Below are positions 45,327 to 54,206 of a DNA stretch of 64,000 nt, piece after piece. The position numbers and the translations under genes are program-made. Below the pieces are notes generated by a model. It saw only the letters and a program-made list of their open reading frames with translations. It was not told the origin of the DNA and ran no database searches. Location: positions 47,529 to 111,528 of the forward strand of contig WHSZ01000009.1 of NCBI GenBank assembly GCA_009379845.1, written 5' to 3'. Every line of letters starts with the position of its first letter. Positions within the stretch are counted from its first letter, which is position 1. This DNA comes from Pseudonocardiaceae bacterium. GTDB taxonomy: Bacteria; Actinomycetota; Actinomycetes; Mycobacteriales; Pseudonocardiaceae.

Positions 45327-46423
45327 CGCGGTAGCCCCAGTACCCGCTCGGCGATGATGTTGCGCTGGATCTGCGTCGAGCCGGAGAAGACGCTCGCGGC
45401 CCGGCTCTCCAGATACTGCTGTTGCCACGCCTGCTCGTGCCGAGGGCAGCCGAGGCGGAGTCCGTAGGCCGCGAGCGCTTGCCAGGTATGGCTCCACATC
45501 AGCTTCGAGACCGAGTCCGCGGGCCGGTCCTCGATGCCGGCAAGCGCGTTCTCCAGCCCGCGCATCGCGTGCCAGCGCACCGTCTCCACCCGCGCGCACA
45601 CCTCGTCGAGCTCCGGGGCGCGGCTGCCCCGCGCGCAGCATTCGCGCAACATCGTGGTGTGGCGGGACATGACCAGGTACCGCGTGATCGCTTCGATCGG
45701 CCCGCGTTCGTCCGACAGCACCGCCATGGCCATCCGCCAGCCGTCGGTCTCCCCTCCGACCCGGTCGCGTTCGTGCACAACCGCGCCGTCGAAACGCACC
45801 TCGCTGAACGTGCGCTCGCCGGTGATCCGGGTGATCGGGTGAACCTCGACCCCGCCTTGCCGCATGTCGAGCAGGAGCATGCCGAGGTTGTGGTGGCGTG
45901 GCGCCTCCGCCGACGTCCTCGCCAGCAGCAGGCACCGGTCGGCCTGATCGGCGAAGGATGTCCAGACCTTCTGCCCGCTGACGCGGTAGTGCTCACCGGT
46001 CCGGTCCGCACGAGTGCTGACGCCGGCCAGGTCGGATCCGGCGCCGGGCTCGGAGAATCCCTGGCACCACACCTCGTCGCCGCGCAGGATCGGCTTCAGA
46101 TAGCGCTGTTGCTGTGCCGGCGAGCCGTGCTTGATCAGCAGCGGGCCGACCAGGATGCGTCCGATACGGCCGTTGCCCTCCGGTGCGCCGGCGCGAGCCG
46201 CCTCCTCGTGGAGGATGTACTCCTCGAGCAGGCTCAGGCCCCGTCCACCGAACTCCTCGGGCCAGGTGAGGCCGGCGAGTCCCGCGTTGTAGAGCTTACG
46301 GTCCCATGCCTTGCGCACGGCCACGTCGTCGACGCAGGCACCGGCCAGCTCAGCCACGGCAGCGGTTAGCCAGTCACGGACGGATCGCCGGAACTCCTCC
46401 CCCGCCTGCTGCCGCGAACTCAT
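45323..46423 (-). CDS. Acyl-CoA dehydrogenase (long subunit)
   Basis: The 366-residue protein has the acyl-CoA dehydrogenase pattern: LTWPEEFGGRGLSLLEEYILHEE, WCQGFSEPGAGSDLAGVSTRAD, KVWTSFADQADRCLLLART, FDGAVVHERDRVGGETDGW and the C-terminal VFSGSTQIQRNIIAERVLGLPR. Start ATG 46423 overlaps the LLM gene stop by 4 bases. With the short subunit downstream it should desaturate a bulky or branched acyl-CoA. The FAD-binding Arg/Gln and the GSTQIQ loop are present. Confidence 0.88.
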   Translation of the reverse strand: MSSRQQAGEEFRRSVRDWLTAAVAELAGACVDDVAVRKAWDRKLYNAGLAGLTWPEEFGGRGLSLLEEYILHEEAARAGAPEGNGRIGRILVGPLLIKHGSPAQQQRYLKPILRGDEVWCQGFSEPGAGSDLAGVSTRADRTGEHYRVSGQKVWTSFADQADRCLLLARTSAEAPRHHNLGMLLLDMRQGGVEVHPITRITGERTFSEVRFDGAVVHERDRVGGETDGWRMAMAVLSDERGPIEAITRYLVMSRHTTMLRECCARGSRAPELDEVCARVETVRWHAMRGLENALAGIEDRPADSVSKLMWSHTWQALAAYGLRLGCPRHEQAWQQQYLESRAASVFSGSTQIQRNIIAERVLGLPR

Positions 46424-47457
46424 GCGACGTCCCCTGGCACGTTGTCCACGATGGCGTGACAGGCTTCGACGTACTCCTTGGCGTCCAGGCCGACTCCGGC
46501 GACCTGGAAGACGAGCTCGGACACGCCGCGCCCGGCGAGTTCCCGTTCGAACTCCCTGACCCGCCCCGGCAGGGACTCGGGTGTCCCCACGAGACAGAAG
46601 TCGTCGACCATCCCGTCCGGGATCAGCCCGGCAAGCTCGTCGAAGGACATCGCCGGGTCGGCGCGGAAACGGTCCCGGACGAGGGTGGTGACCGCCTCCC
46701 ATCTCGTCCCTTCCGTCACCCGCCGGTAGCTGGGCGTGGTGAAGTAGAACGCCAGGTTGCGGCGTGCCCGGTGGCGGGCCCGCGCTTCGTCCGCGGACAC
46801 GGACGTGATCCGCCACACGGCGATCCACGGCTTCGTGCCGCCCGCGCCCCTCGCCATGGCGATCGCGGGAACGGCGACGCTGTCGAGGTAGTCGGCGAAG
46901 GAGACCAGCGGGTGCAGGGCGACACCGTCGCAGTGCCGGGCCGAAAGGCGCAGCATCGCCTCGTTCACGCCGGACCCGATGATCTCGATGGGCGGCAGGC
47001 CGTCCAGCTCCTCGGTGCGCAGCCGGCCAGGGATCTCGGTCCGGTAGAACGGTCCCGTGTGCGCGAGGCCGTCGTCGGCCGCCCACGCGGCGCGGAGCAG
47101 GTCCGCGTAGTCGCCGAGACGGGAGCCGGGATGGTCGAAGCCCTCGATGCCGTAGCGTCGGGTGCGCATGCCCTTCGTGCCCGCGCCGAGGCCGAGGGCG
47201 AACCGTCCTTCGGTCGCGATGTGGGCGTCGGCCGCCGCTGCCGCCATCGCCAGCGGCGCGCGCGTGAACGCGTAGGCGACGCCGGTCGCGACCTTGATCT
47301 CCCGGGTGTGCAGGCCGAGCGTCACCGCGCGCACGATGGCGTCGCGAGGCGTGGACTCCGTTGTCCACAGCCGGTCGAAACCCGCTTCCTCGGCCGCTTT
47401 CGCCACGGCGATCAGTGGCCGGAAGACGTTCGTCGCGAGCACCAGGGCGTGCCTCAT
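46420..47457 (-). CDS. LLM-class flavin/F420-dependent oxidoreductase
   Basis: The 345-residue protein is a TIM-barrel luciferase-like monooxygenase relative: AKAAEEAGFDRLWTTESTPRD, VATGVAYAFTRAPLAMAAAAADAHIATEGRFALGLGAGTKGM in segments, PIEIIGSGVNEAMLRLSARHCDGVALHPL, and CLVGTPESLPGRVREFE. Actinobacterial members use F420 or FMN. In this operon it probably carries out a redox step on the CoA ester or on the free acid. The stop overlaps the acyl-CoA dehydrogenase start (ATGA). Confidence 0.87.
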   Translation of the reverse strand: MRHALVLATNVFRPLIAVAKAAEEAGFDRLWTTESTPRDAIVRAVTLGLHTREIKVATGVAYAFTRAPLAMAAAAADAHIATEGRFALGLGAGTKGMRTRRYGIEGFDHPGSRLGDYADLLRAAWAADDGLAHTGPFYRTEIPGRLRTEELDGLPPIEIIGSGVNEAMLRLSARHCDGVALHPLVSFADYLDSVAVPAIAMARGAGGTKPWIAVWRITSVSADEARARHRARRNLAFYFTTPSYRRVTEGTRWEAVTTLVRDRFRADPAMSFDELAGLIPDGMVDDFCLVGTPESLPGRVREFERELAGRGVSELVFQVAGVGLDAKEYVEACHAIVDNVPGDVA

Positions 47458-47478
47458 GTCGATCCCTTTTCGTTCGGG

Positions 47479-48429
47479 TCAGCGGATGGCCACCGGATTC
47501 GCCGGTGAGCCGACCCCGCCCGCGATCGCCAGCGGGGTCGAGACGAAGAAGAAGGTCCACCGCCCGTCGCGGGCGCAGCGCAGCGCGAGCTCATCGAAGT
47601 CGAAGAGTTCCCCGAGCGGGATGCCGAGCTGGACGAGGACCCGCCGATGCAGGCTGCCGACCGCGGGGTCGCCGGGCGCGGACTCGACGGCGGGGTTGTC
47701 GGCGGCTACGGCGCTCACATGCCAGTCCCAGAACAGCGCGGCGCTCGACTCGGCGGCGGAGACGCCGATGAAAGCCGGGCGGCCGCCGTCCCGCGCCAGC
47801 ACGGCTCGCTCCGCCAGGGACGCCGACTTGTACCGGGTGACCCACCCGGTACGCAGGCACAGGATGTCGCCGGGCGCGACGGTGACCCCTTGCTGGTGGG
47901 CCACCGCGCACAGCTCGGCGGCCGTGATCGCGCGCTCGCCGAAAGGGTCCGAACCATCGCCGGTGCGTTCCAGGTACGCGGCGACGTCGAGCAGGACGCC
48001 CCTGCCCATGATGCCGTGCTGTGCCCAGTGGTGGATGCCGAGCCGGTCGCCCATCTCCGGCGGGTCGTCGGTCACGCCGCCGTAGAACCCGAACTCCCTG
48101 AAGCGCACGTGCCGGAAGCCGTCCCACTGGGTCGCGCGCTGGGGGTAGAAGCAGTCCAGGCGGTCGTCCCAGCTGTTCCGCCCGGTACGCATCACGTGGT
48201 GGCTGAGCGGGCTGCGGCCGTATAGCGGAGGGTCGGGCAGCTCGGGTGGCAGTTGCAGGCTTACCCGCTCGCCGCCGCGCACCTCGGTTGCGGCCTTGGC
48301 GAGACGCTCGGGGGTGAGGTTGTTGAGGGCTCCGAAGTTGTCGCCAGGCCCGTACACGTCCCAGCTGTGCCGCTCGGACCGCCCTTCGAAGACCGGCAAC
48401 TCGGCGAAAGCCGGCAGCGACGCGTCCAA
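47479..48429 (-). CDS. Cyclase-family metal-dependent hydrolase (second copy type)
   Basis: The 316-residue protein is another PF04199-type hydrolase, longer than the one at 3507-4358: NFGALNNLTPERLAKAA, SHHVMRTGRNSWDDRLDCFYPQRATQWDGFRHVRF where the usual HxGTHxD region is replaced by TQWDGFRHV, and HWAQHGIMGRGVLLDVAAY. This corresponds to the branch common in actinobacterial catabolic clusters, with metal ligands Asp/His in QWDGFRH. TTG 48429 was chosen (gggggag 5 bases upstream). First gene of the minus half of the island, divergent from tetR. Confidence 0.8.
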   Translation of the reverse strand: MDASLPAFAELPVFEGRSERHSWDVYGPGDNFGALNNLTPERLAKAATEVRGGERVSLQLPPELPDPPLYGRSPLSHHVMRTGRNSWDDRLDCFYPQRATQWDGFRHVRFREFGFYGGVTDDPPEMGDRLGIHHWAQHGIMGRGVLLDVAAYLERTGDGSDPFGERAITAAELCAVAHQQGVTVAPGDILCLRTGWVTRYKSASLAERAVLARDGGRPAFIGVSAAESSAALFWDWHVSAVAADNPAVESAPGDPAVGSLHRRVLVQLGIPLGELFDFDELALRCARDGRWTFFFVSTPLAIAGGVGSPANPVAIR

Positions 48430-48493
48430 CGAAACTCCCCCTTGACCATCCACAGGGACCAACCACAATGACCGAACGACTGATAGTGTTATC

Positions 48494-48507
48494 CGAACAG
48501 CGGTTCG
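48494..48507. promoter_or_regulatory. TetR operator candidate, CGAACAGCGGTTCG
   Basis: Arms CGAAC and GTTCG around AGCG, between the divergent cyclase-family and tetR genes. The same sequence in reverse complement lies at 56310-56325. Confidence 0.68.
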
Positions 48508-48597
48508 CTCAACGACGTTAACAGGACCCCGTTCGGGCCGTCTAGTGTTCTCAGCGGAGTCGCTCGAACACGAAACGCCGGAGAGGAAGGAGTGGTC

Positions 48598-49278
48598 GTG
48601 GACGACGAGCTCGCCAGCAAGATCGTGGCCGCGAAGTCCACCAAACGTGCCACCAAGCAGATGATCTACGAGCACGCTCTCCGGCTTTTCGCGACACAGA
48701 GCTACGCGAGAACCGGCCTCCGGGACATCGCGCAGGCGGTGGGGGTCGAGGTCGCCAGCCTCTATACCCACATCGACGGCAAGAACACGCTGCTGTTCGA
48801 CCTCATGGACTACGGGACACGGGATCTGCTGCAGCGGCTCACCAGCGTCACCGAGGACGTCGGCCCCGATCCGCTCGCCCGGCTGTACGGGCTGGTGCGC
48901 GAACATGTCGCCGTGAACTGCCGCAGGCAGAACCAGACGCTGGTGGCCTTCAACGAGATCCGCGAGCTTAACGAGGAGCAGCGCGGCAAGATCATCCCGC
49001 TGCGTGAGCAGATCGAGAACCTCTACATCAGCGCCGTGGACGACGCGATCGCGGCGGGCCGGATGCGCCACGTCAACGTGCGGATCACCGTCTACGGCAT
49101 CGTGTCGATGGGCCGCGGTGTCGCGACCTGGTACCGGCCCGACGGTCCGCTGGCGCCCGAGGACGTGGGCAGCGAATACGCCGACCAGGTGCTGCGGGGG
49201 CTCATGACCACCGAGTCGCTCGCCGCCTTCGGCGACGAACCGATCAAGCTGTCCGACCTCATCGACGCGCGGTCCTGA
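48598..49278 (+). CDS. TetR-family transcriptional regulator
   Basis: The 226-residue protein has an N-terminal TetR HTH (RATKQMIYEHALRLFATQSYARTGLRDIAQAVGVEVASLYTHIDGKNTLL in segments) and a C-terminal ligand domain of the TetR_C type with AFNEIRELNEEQRGKII. GTG 48598 was chosen because aaggag ends 5 bases upstream; GTG 48592 is weaker. It most likely represses both halves of the island through the CCGAAC-N4-GTTCGG sites, with an acyl-CoA or the acid as inducer. Confidence 0.86.
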   Translation: MDDELASKIVAAKSTKRATKQMIYEHALRLFATQSYARTGLRDIAQAVGVEVASLYTHIDGKNTLLFDLMDYGTRDLLQRLTSVTEDVGPDPLARLYGLVREHVAVNCRRQNQTLVAFNEIRELNEEQRGKIIPLREQIENLYISAVDDAIAAGRMRHVNVRITVYGIVSMGRGVATWYRPDGPLAPEDVGSEYADQVLRGLMTTESLAAFGDEPIKLSDLIDARS

Positions 49279-49291
49279 GGCCGCAGCCCGC

Positions 49292-50068
49292 TCAGCGGCC
49301 GGTGAAGCTCGGCCGCGCATGCGCCCGGAACGCGTCGACACCGCGCTGGTGGTCGGAGGTCTGCGAGGCCAGCGCCTGTCCGAGCGTCTCGAGTTCGAGC
49401 ACCGTCGAGAGATCGCTTTCGAACGTGCGGTTGAGAATCCGCTTGGCCGTCGCCAGCGCGACGGTCGGCGCGGAGCCGATCTCCGAGGTGAGCTCAGCCA
49501 GCTCGTCCTTGAAGCTCGCCTCGTCCCAGACGTGCGAGACGACACCGAGCCGCGCCGCCTCGTCCGCCTCCACCATCCGGCCCGACAGCACGATCTCCTT
49601 CGCGCGGTACAGACCCACCTGGCGGGCAAGGAAGTAGCTGCAGCCCATGTCCGGCACCAGGCCACGACGCGTGAAGATCGCGCTGAATCGGGCGTCCTGC
49701 CTGGCGACGACGATGTCGCAGGCCAAAGCCAAGCTGAAGCCCGCGCCCACCGCGTAACCTTCGACGGCGGCGATCACCGGGCGCGCCAGGTTCGTGATCG
49801 CCTCGATCACCCTGCGGCTGAAGAGCAACCGCTCCGCCGAGTCGACGCCGGTGCGCTCGCCGCCCTGGGTCGAAACGTCGCCGCCCGAACAGAAATTGCC
49901 ACCCGCGCCCCGCAGGACCACCACCCGCACCTCGGGTGAGCTCGCGGCGAACGACAGCTGATCCAGCAGGTCCTGGCGCATACCGGGACTCAGCGCGTTG
50001 CGCTTGGCTGGCCGGTCGAGCGTCAGGTACAGCGCCGGACCGGACACCCGTGCCCGCAGATCAGCCAT
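49292..50068 (-). CDS. Enoyl-CoA hydratase/isomerase (second)
   Basis: The 258-residue crotonase-fold enzyme has LDRPAKRNALSPGMRQDLL, VVVLRGAGGNFCSGGDVS, the oxyanion-hole EGYAVGAGFSLALACDIVVA, and FTRRGLVPDMGCSYFLARQVG, the PaaG-like arrangement of isomerase/hydratases. Its start overlaps the acyl-CoA synthetase stop by 8 bases. With the first hydratase it could serve successive rounds or an isomerisation of the CoA ester. Confidence 0.88.
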   Translation of the reverse strand: MADLRARVSGPALYLTLDRPAKRNALSPGMRQDLLDQLSFAASSPEVRVVVLRGAGGNFCSGGDVSTQGGERTGVDSAERLLFSRRVIEAITNLARPVIAAVEGYAVGAGFSLALACDIVVARQDARFSAIFTRRGLVPDMGCSYFLARQVGLYRAKEIVLSGRMVEADEAARLGVVSHVWDEASFKDELAELTSEIGSAPTVALATAKRILNRTFESDLSTVLELETLGQALASQTSDHQRGVDAFRAHARPSFTGR

Positions 50069-52169
50069 GGCCCGGCTCCCGCATCGCGACCGCGTCCAGC
50101 ACCCGGACGCCGGTGTCGTAGAGCCGGACGGGGTTGCACTCCAGCATGGTGAAGCCCGCGTCCAGGTAGACGCCGACCAGCCGGCCGAGCAGCCGCGCGA
50201 GCTCCTCGCGCTGGGCGACGGTGGCGCCACGCACGCTGCGGCCGACGAAGCGGCTCACCTCCGAGGGGGTCGCGGGCCAGCCGAGGAAACCGACATCCGC
50301 CTGCTCCTCGACGTCCGTGCCACCCTCCCCCATGGTGACGATCGTGCCCGCGGGCTGCGCACTGATGCTGAGGAAGACATCCCGGCCGGGCGGGGCCATT
50401 TCCTCCAGCAGCAGCGCGGGCAGCGGGAGCCCGCCCGCGGCCGCGGTTTCCACCATGGCTGCTTCGGCCTCGCGCAGCCGTTCGCCGCCGCGCAGGCCGA
50501 CGGCGACCAGTCCGGCCCTGCTCTTGTGCGTCACACCAGGGCTCATGCCCTTCAACACGGCGGTCTCGAACGGCACGGCGGTGGGTGTGTCACCGGGCGG
50601 GTAGGTCACGCTCTTCGGAACCGGGATGTCCCGCGCGGCGAGCAGGGCCTTGATCTCGTCCTCGCCGGGGGCCGTCACCGCCACGGCGGGAACTCGCGCG
50701 CCGGGCGGCTCCGGGCGCGGCTCGCGGTCCGGCTTGGCGTCCGCCTCGGGGTCCGGCTCGGCGTCCGGCTCGTCCGGGTGCGTGCGTAGCCAGGGGCCGA
50801 GCCCGTCGAGGCAGTGTTCCAGGCTGGGGCAGATCAGGAGGTTGTCCGCGCCCCGGTAGGCCGCCATGACCTCGGACGTGGTGGCGGTGTAGTTCAGCTG
50901 CGTGACGATCACCGGCTTGCCTGCCCTCGCCGCGGCCGAGGCGACGAGTTCGAGCAGCCGCTGATGATCCGGCAGCGATTCGCCGGGCAATCCCAGCGAG
51001 GGCACGTACACCGCGGCGCCGACACCGGGGTCGGCGAGCACTCGTTCGACGGCCGTCCCGAACTCGGCTGGCTTCGAAAGCGCCTGGCCACCGAGGTCGA
51101 GCGGGTTGGACGGGTCGAGGATCCCGGAGAGCCCGGTGATGGCCTCCCGCGTCGCGGGCGCGTAGGGCCGCACGGCGATGTCGCGGTCGGCAGCCGCGTC
51201 GGCGATGATGCCCACCGCGCCACCGGACGCGGCGAACACAGCCAGGTTGGTTCCCGCCGGTCCCCCGAACCGCTCGTGCAGGGCCAGCGCGGTCAGCAGG
51301 CCGCCCATCGACGCGGCCTGCTGGATGCCCAGCTGCTCGAGCAGGCCGGAAGCGGTCGCGTGGTCGCCGGCGAGCGCGCCCGTGTGGGTCGCGGCGGCCC
51401 GCGCGCCGGCCTCGCTCTTCCCGGTCTTCACGGCGTAGAGCGTCTTTCCCCGCTCGGTCGCCGCCCGGACGGCATCGCTGAACTCCGGCCACCGTGGCAT
51501 CGCCTCGAGCATCAAACCGATCTGGCCGACCTCCGCCGAGCTCGCGAGCGCATCGACCCAGTCGGTCACGCCGACGGCATGCCCGTTCCCGATGGACACG
51601 GCGTGCGCGAGCCCGGCACCGTAGGCGGACAGCGCGGCGAGACTTCCGCACACCAGCCCGCCACTCTCCATGATCAGGGCGGTCCGTCCGGCTCCGATCT
51701 CCCACGGAACGGGCGCCCCGAACGCGTAGGCACCGTGGGCGTGGCCGATGACGCCGAGCCCGTTGGGGCCGATCAGCGCCATGCCCGCCTCGTCGGCGAT
51801 CTCCCTGGCCTTGGCCTCGACCTCCGTCCACTGTGGTTCCTGGGTTTCGGCCAGCCCGCTGGTGAGCGCCACCACGCCCGCGGCGCCGGTGCTCGCGGCC
51901 TCCGAGACGACGTCGACGAAGTGGTCCCTGGATACCGCGCACACCACGACGTCGGCTGGCGGCGCCTCGCTCAGCGATGGGTAGCAGGGCAGGTCCCGCA
52001 CCGTTGTCGCGCGAGGGTTCACCGGGATCACCGCACCGCGGTAGCCGTGCCTTGCGAGATTCTCGAGCACGGTGCGGCCGTAGAAGTTGCGCTCCGATGC
52101 GCCGACGACGGCGATCGACGCGGGAGCCAGCACGCGGCGCAGGCAGTCGGCTCGCCGATGACGGTCCAT
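50061..52169 (-). CDS. ADP-forming acyl-CoA synthetase (acetate-CoA ligase family)
   Basis: The 702-residue protein has a CoA-binding domain (APASIAVVGASERNFYGRTVLENLARHGYRGAVIPVNPRA in segments), a succinyl-CoA-ligase-like domain (ESGGLVCGSLAALSAYG; HTGALAGDHATASGLLEQLGI), a ligase domain ending near residue 440, and a C-terminal ATP-grasp domain (FETAVLKGMSPGVTHKSRAGLVAVGL; GFTMLECNPVRL). Residues about 470-495 form a Pro/Glu/Asp linker encoded by repeated ggctccggc-like codons. It would activate the imported acid to its CoA ester with ATP to ADP. ATG 52169 has ggag upstream. Confidence 0.87.
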   Translation of the reverse strand: MDRHRRADCLRRVLAPASIAVVGASERNFYGRTVLENLARHGYRGAVIPVNPRATTVRDLPCYPSLSEAPPADVVVCAVSRDHFVDVVSEAASTGAAGVVALTSGLAETQEPQWTEVEAKAREIADEAGMALIGPNGLGVIGHAHGAYAFGAPVPWEIGAGRTALIMESGGLVCGSLAALSAYGAGLAHAVSIGNGHAVGVTDWVDALASSAEVGQIGLMLEAMPRWPEFSDAVRAATERGKTLYAVKTGKSEAGARAAATHTGALAGDHATASGLLEQLGIQQAASMGGLLTALALHERFGGPAGTNLAVFAASGGAVGIIADAAADRDIAVRPYAPATREAITGLSGILDPSNPLDLGGQALSKPAEFGTAVERVLADPGVGAAVYVPSLGLPGESLPDHQRLLELVASAAARAGKPVIVTQLNYTATTSEVMAAYRGADNLLICPSLEHCLDGLGPWLRTHPDEPDAEPDPEADAKPDREPRPEPPGARVPAVAVTAPGEDEIKALLAARDIPVPKSVTYPPGDTPTAVPFETAVLKGMSPGVTHKSRAGLVAVGLRGGERLREAEAAMVETAAAGGLPLPALLLEEMAPPGRDVFLSISAQPAGTIVTMGEGGTDVEEQADVGFLGWPATPSEVSRFVGRSVRGATVAQREELARLLGRLVGVYLDAGFTMLECNPVRLYDTGVRVLDAVAMREPGHG

Positions 52170-52171
52170 GG

Positions 52172-53701
52172 TTACTCCGCTTCTGTTTTGGTGAGCGTGC
52201 CGTTCTCCTCGGTCGCCTTGCGTCGCCGGCCGATCGCCTTGCCGAACACCGACCAGCACAGTACGAGCAGGGCGAGGCCGAGCAGGGTCCCGGAAACCGG
52301 GCGAGTGACGAAGACCGCCGGGTCGCCGTTGGAGATCAGCATCGACTGGCGGAAGGAGGTCTCCATGATCGGGCCGAGAACGAAGGCGAGCACCAGCGGG
52401 CCGGGTTCGAGCCCGATCTTGCGCATCAGGTAGCCGAGCGCGCCGAACGCCAAAACGACGTACATGTCGAAGATGTTGTTGCGGACGCTGAACACCCCGA
52501 CCATGGTGATCAGGACGGTCAGCGCCGCGAGCACCTCGATCGGCACCTTGAGCAACTGCACGAACACCCCGACGAGCGGGAGATTCAACACCAGCAGCAC
52601 GACGTTTCCGAGCACCATCGACGCGATGACGCCCCAGAAGATGTCCGGGTGCGCCGTGATGAGGTCGGGGCCGGGCGTGACGCCCTGCAGGAGCAAGGCG
52701 CCGAAGATGAGCGCGAGCACGCCGTTGGAGGGCAGGCCGAGTGTCAGCAGCGGGATGAAGGCCGACGTCGACGACGCGTTGTTCGCCGTCTCCGGGCCCG
52801 CAACACCCTGGATCGCTCCGTGGCCGAAGCGCTCCGGTTGCTTGGACACGCGCTTCTCGATGCCGTAGGACGTCAGCGACGAGACGACCCCGCCCCCGCC
52901 GGGGAGGACTCCGATCAGGAAACCCATCAGGGAGCCGCGGGTGATCGCTCCCGACGACCGCCGCAGATCGTCGCGAGTGGGCAGGATCCTGCCGACCTTC
53001 GCGCGGTCGTCCGCGCTGCCGTACCTGCCTTCCAGGTTGAACAGGATCTCGCCGATGCCGAACAGCCCCATAGCGACCGGCACGAAGTTCAGCCCGTCGC
53101 GTAGCTCCTCGATGCCGAAGGTGAACCGGGGAGTGCCGGCTATCGGGTCGATGCCGATCAGCGCGAGGAACAACCCGAGCAGTGCCGAGACGATGCTCAT
53201 GCTGAACGACCGCGTGCCGAGGTAGGTCACGAGCAGGAGCCCGACCGCGGCGAGCGCGACGTACTCCGGTGGCCCGAACCCCACGGCGAAGTCCGCGAGC
53301 GGCGGCGCGATCAGCACCATGCCGACGACCGCGACGAGGCCTCCGATGAACGACCCGATCGCGGAGATACCGAGCGCCGCGCCGGCGCGGCCCTGCCTGG
53401 CCATCTGGTAGCCGTCGATGGCGGTGACCACGGACGCGGCCTCGCCGGGAAGCCGGAGCAGGACGGAGGTGATCGTGCCGCCGTAGTAGGCGCCGTAGTA
53501 GATACCGGCCAGCATGATGATCGCTGTGGCGGATTCGAGCCCGAACGTGATCGGCAGCAGGAGCGCGATGGTGGCCGCGGGGCCGAGCCCCGGCAGCACG
53601 CCGATAACCATGCCGACCGAGACGCCTACGACGACATAGAGCAGGTTGACGGGCGTGAAGGCGACGGCGAACCCGTCCGCGAGGTTGGCCAGGATGTCCA
53701 C
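52172..53701 (-). CDS. tctA: Tripartite tricarboxylate transporter permease TctA (second set)
   Basis: The 509-residue membrane protein has the TctA motifs VVVGVSVGMVIGVLPGLGPAATIALLLPITFG, YYGGTITSVLLRLPGEAASVVTAIDGYQMARQGRAGAALG in segments, GVLPGGGGVVSSLTSYGIEKR and GPETANNASSTSAFIPLLTLGLPSNG. GTG 53701 has ggaaggt upstream. It is the channel of the island's importer. It is clearly diverged from the 16571-18094 copy. Confidence 0.93.
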   Translation of the reverse strand: MDILANLADGFAVAFTPVNLLYVVVGVSVGMVIGVLPGLGPAATIALLLPITFGLESATAIIMLAGIYYGAYYGGTITSVLLRLPGEAASVVTAIDGYQMARQGRAGAALGISAIGSFIGGLVAVVGMVLIAPPLADFAVGFGPPEYVALAAVGLLLVTYLGTRSFSMSIVSALLGLFLALIGIDPIAGTPRFTFGIEELRDGLNFVPVAMGLFGIGEILFNLEGRYGSADDRAKVGRILPTRDDLRRSSGAITRGSLMGFLIGVLPGGGGVVSSLTSYGIEKRVSKQPERFGHGAIQGVAGPETANNASSTSAFIPLLTLGLPSNGVLALIFGALLLQGVTPGPDLITAHPDIFWGVIASMVLGNVVLLVLNLPLVGVFVQLLKVPIEVLAALTVLITMVGVFSVRNNIFDMYVVLAFGALGYLMRKIGLEPGPLVLAFVLGPIMETSFRQSMLISNGDPAVFVTRPVSGTLLGLALLVLCWSVFGKAIGRRRKATEENGTLTKTEAE

Positions 53702-53705
53702 GCCG

Positions 53706-54182
53706 CTACCTTCCGCCGAGCAGTACGTCGTCGGGGAACGGAACTCCAAGGGCCAGCACGAAAAGGACGTAGAACACCGCGGTCGCGACGACCGAGACGA
53801 CGATCGAGATCGGCCAGCTTCGGCGGCCAAGCACCTTCAGCCAGAACAGAGCCAGCAAGAACCCGGGGACCGTGCTGCCGAGGAGGCTGAACGCCCAGAC
53901 GAACACATAGAGGCTCAGCATCGCCGGGACGGCCAGCAGCGATCTCGGTGTGAACTCCTCGCCCTCGGCGGCATCGATGCGCTGGCTCAGCACCGCCACC
54001 GAGGCCAGAACCAGCGCGACGCCGATCACCAGCGGCCACATCCCCGGCCCCGGTTCCTGCCAGGAACCAATGGAGAGGGCGAAGGCGTGCAGGATCACCG
54101 CCAGGCCGGCCAGCAGGAAGATCAGGCCGGCGAACCGGTTCTTCGTCCACTGTGGTCTGGTAGTGCCGGTGTGCTCAGCCAT
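53706..54182 (-). CDS. tctB: Tripartite tricarboxylate transporter small subunit TctB (second set)
   Basis: The 158-residue protein has four hydrophobic helices: FAGLIFLLAGLAVILHAFAL, WPLVIGVALVLASVAVL, MLSLYVFVWAFSLLGSTVPGF and SIVVSVVATAVFYVLFVLAL. The order between tctA and tctC fits. ATG 54182 has aaggag upstream; the gene ends 4 bases before the tctA GTG. Confidence 0.85.
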   Translation of the reverse strand: MAEHTGTTRPQWTKNRFAGLIFLLAGLAVILHAFALSIGSWQEPGPGMWPLVIGVALVLASVAVLSQRIDAAEGEEFTPRSLLAVPAMLSLYVFVWAFSLLGSTVPGFLLALFWLKVLGRRSWPISIVVSVVATAVFYVLFVLALGVPFPDDVLLGGR

Positions 54183-54206
54183 CGGGACGGGCTCCTTGGC
54201 AGTCGG

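Noticed and set aside
50700..50780. Repeated ggctccggc-like segment as a genetic repeat element
   Set aside because: It encodes an in-frame Pro/Glu/Asp linker between domains of the acyl-CoA synthetase and is explained by codon bias.
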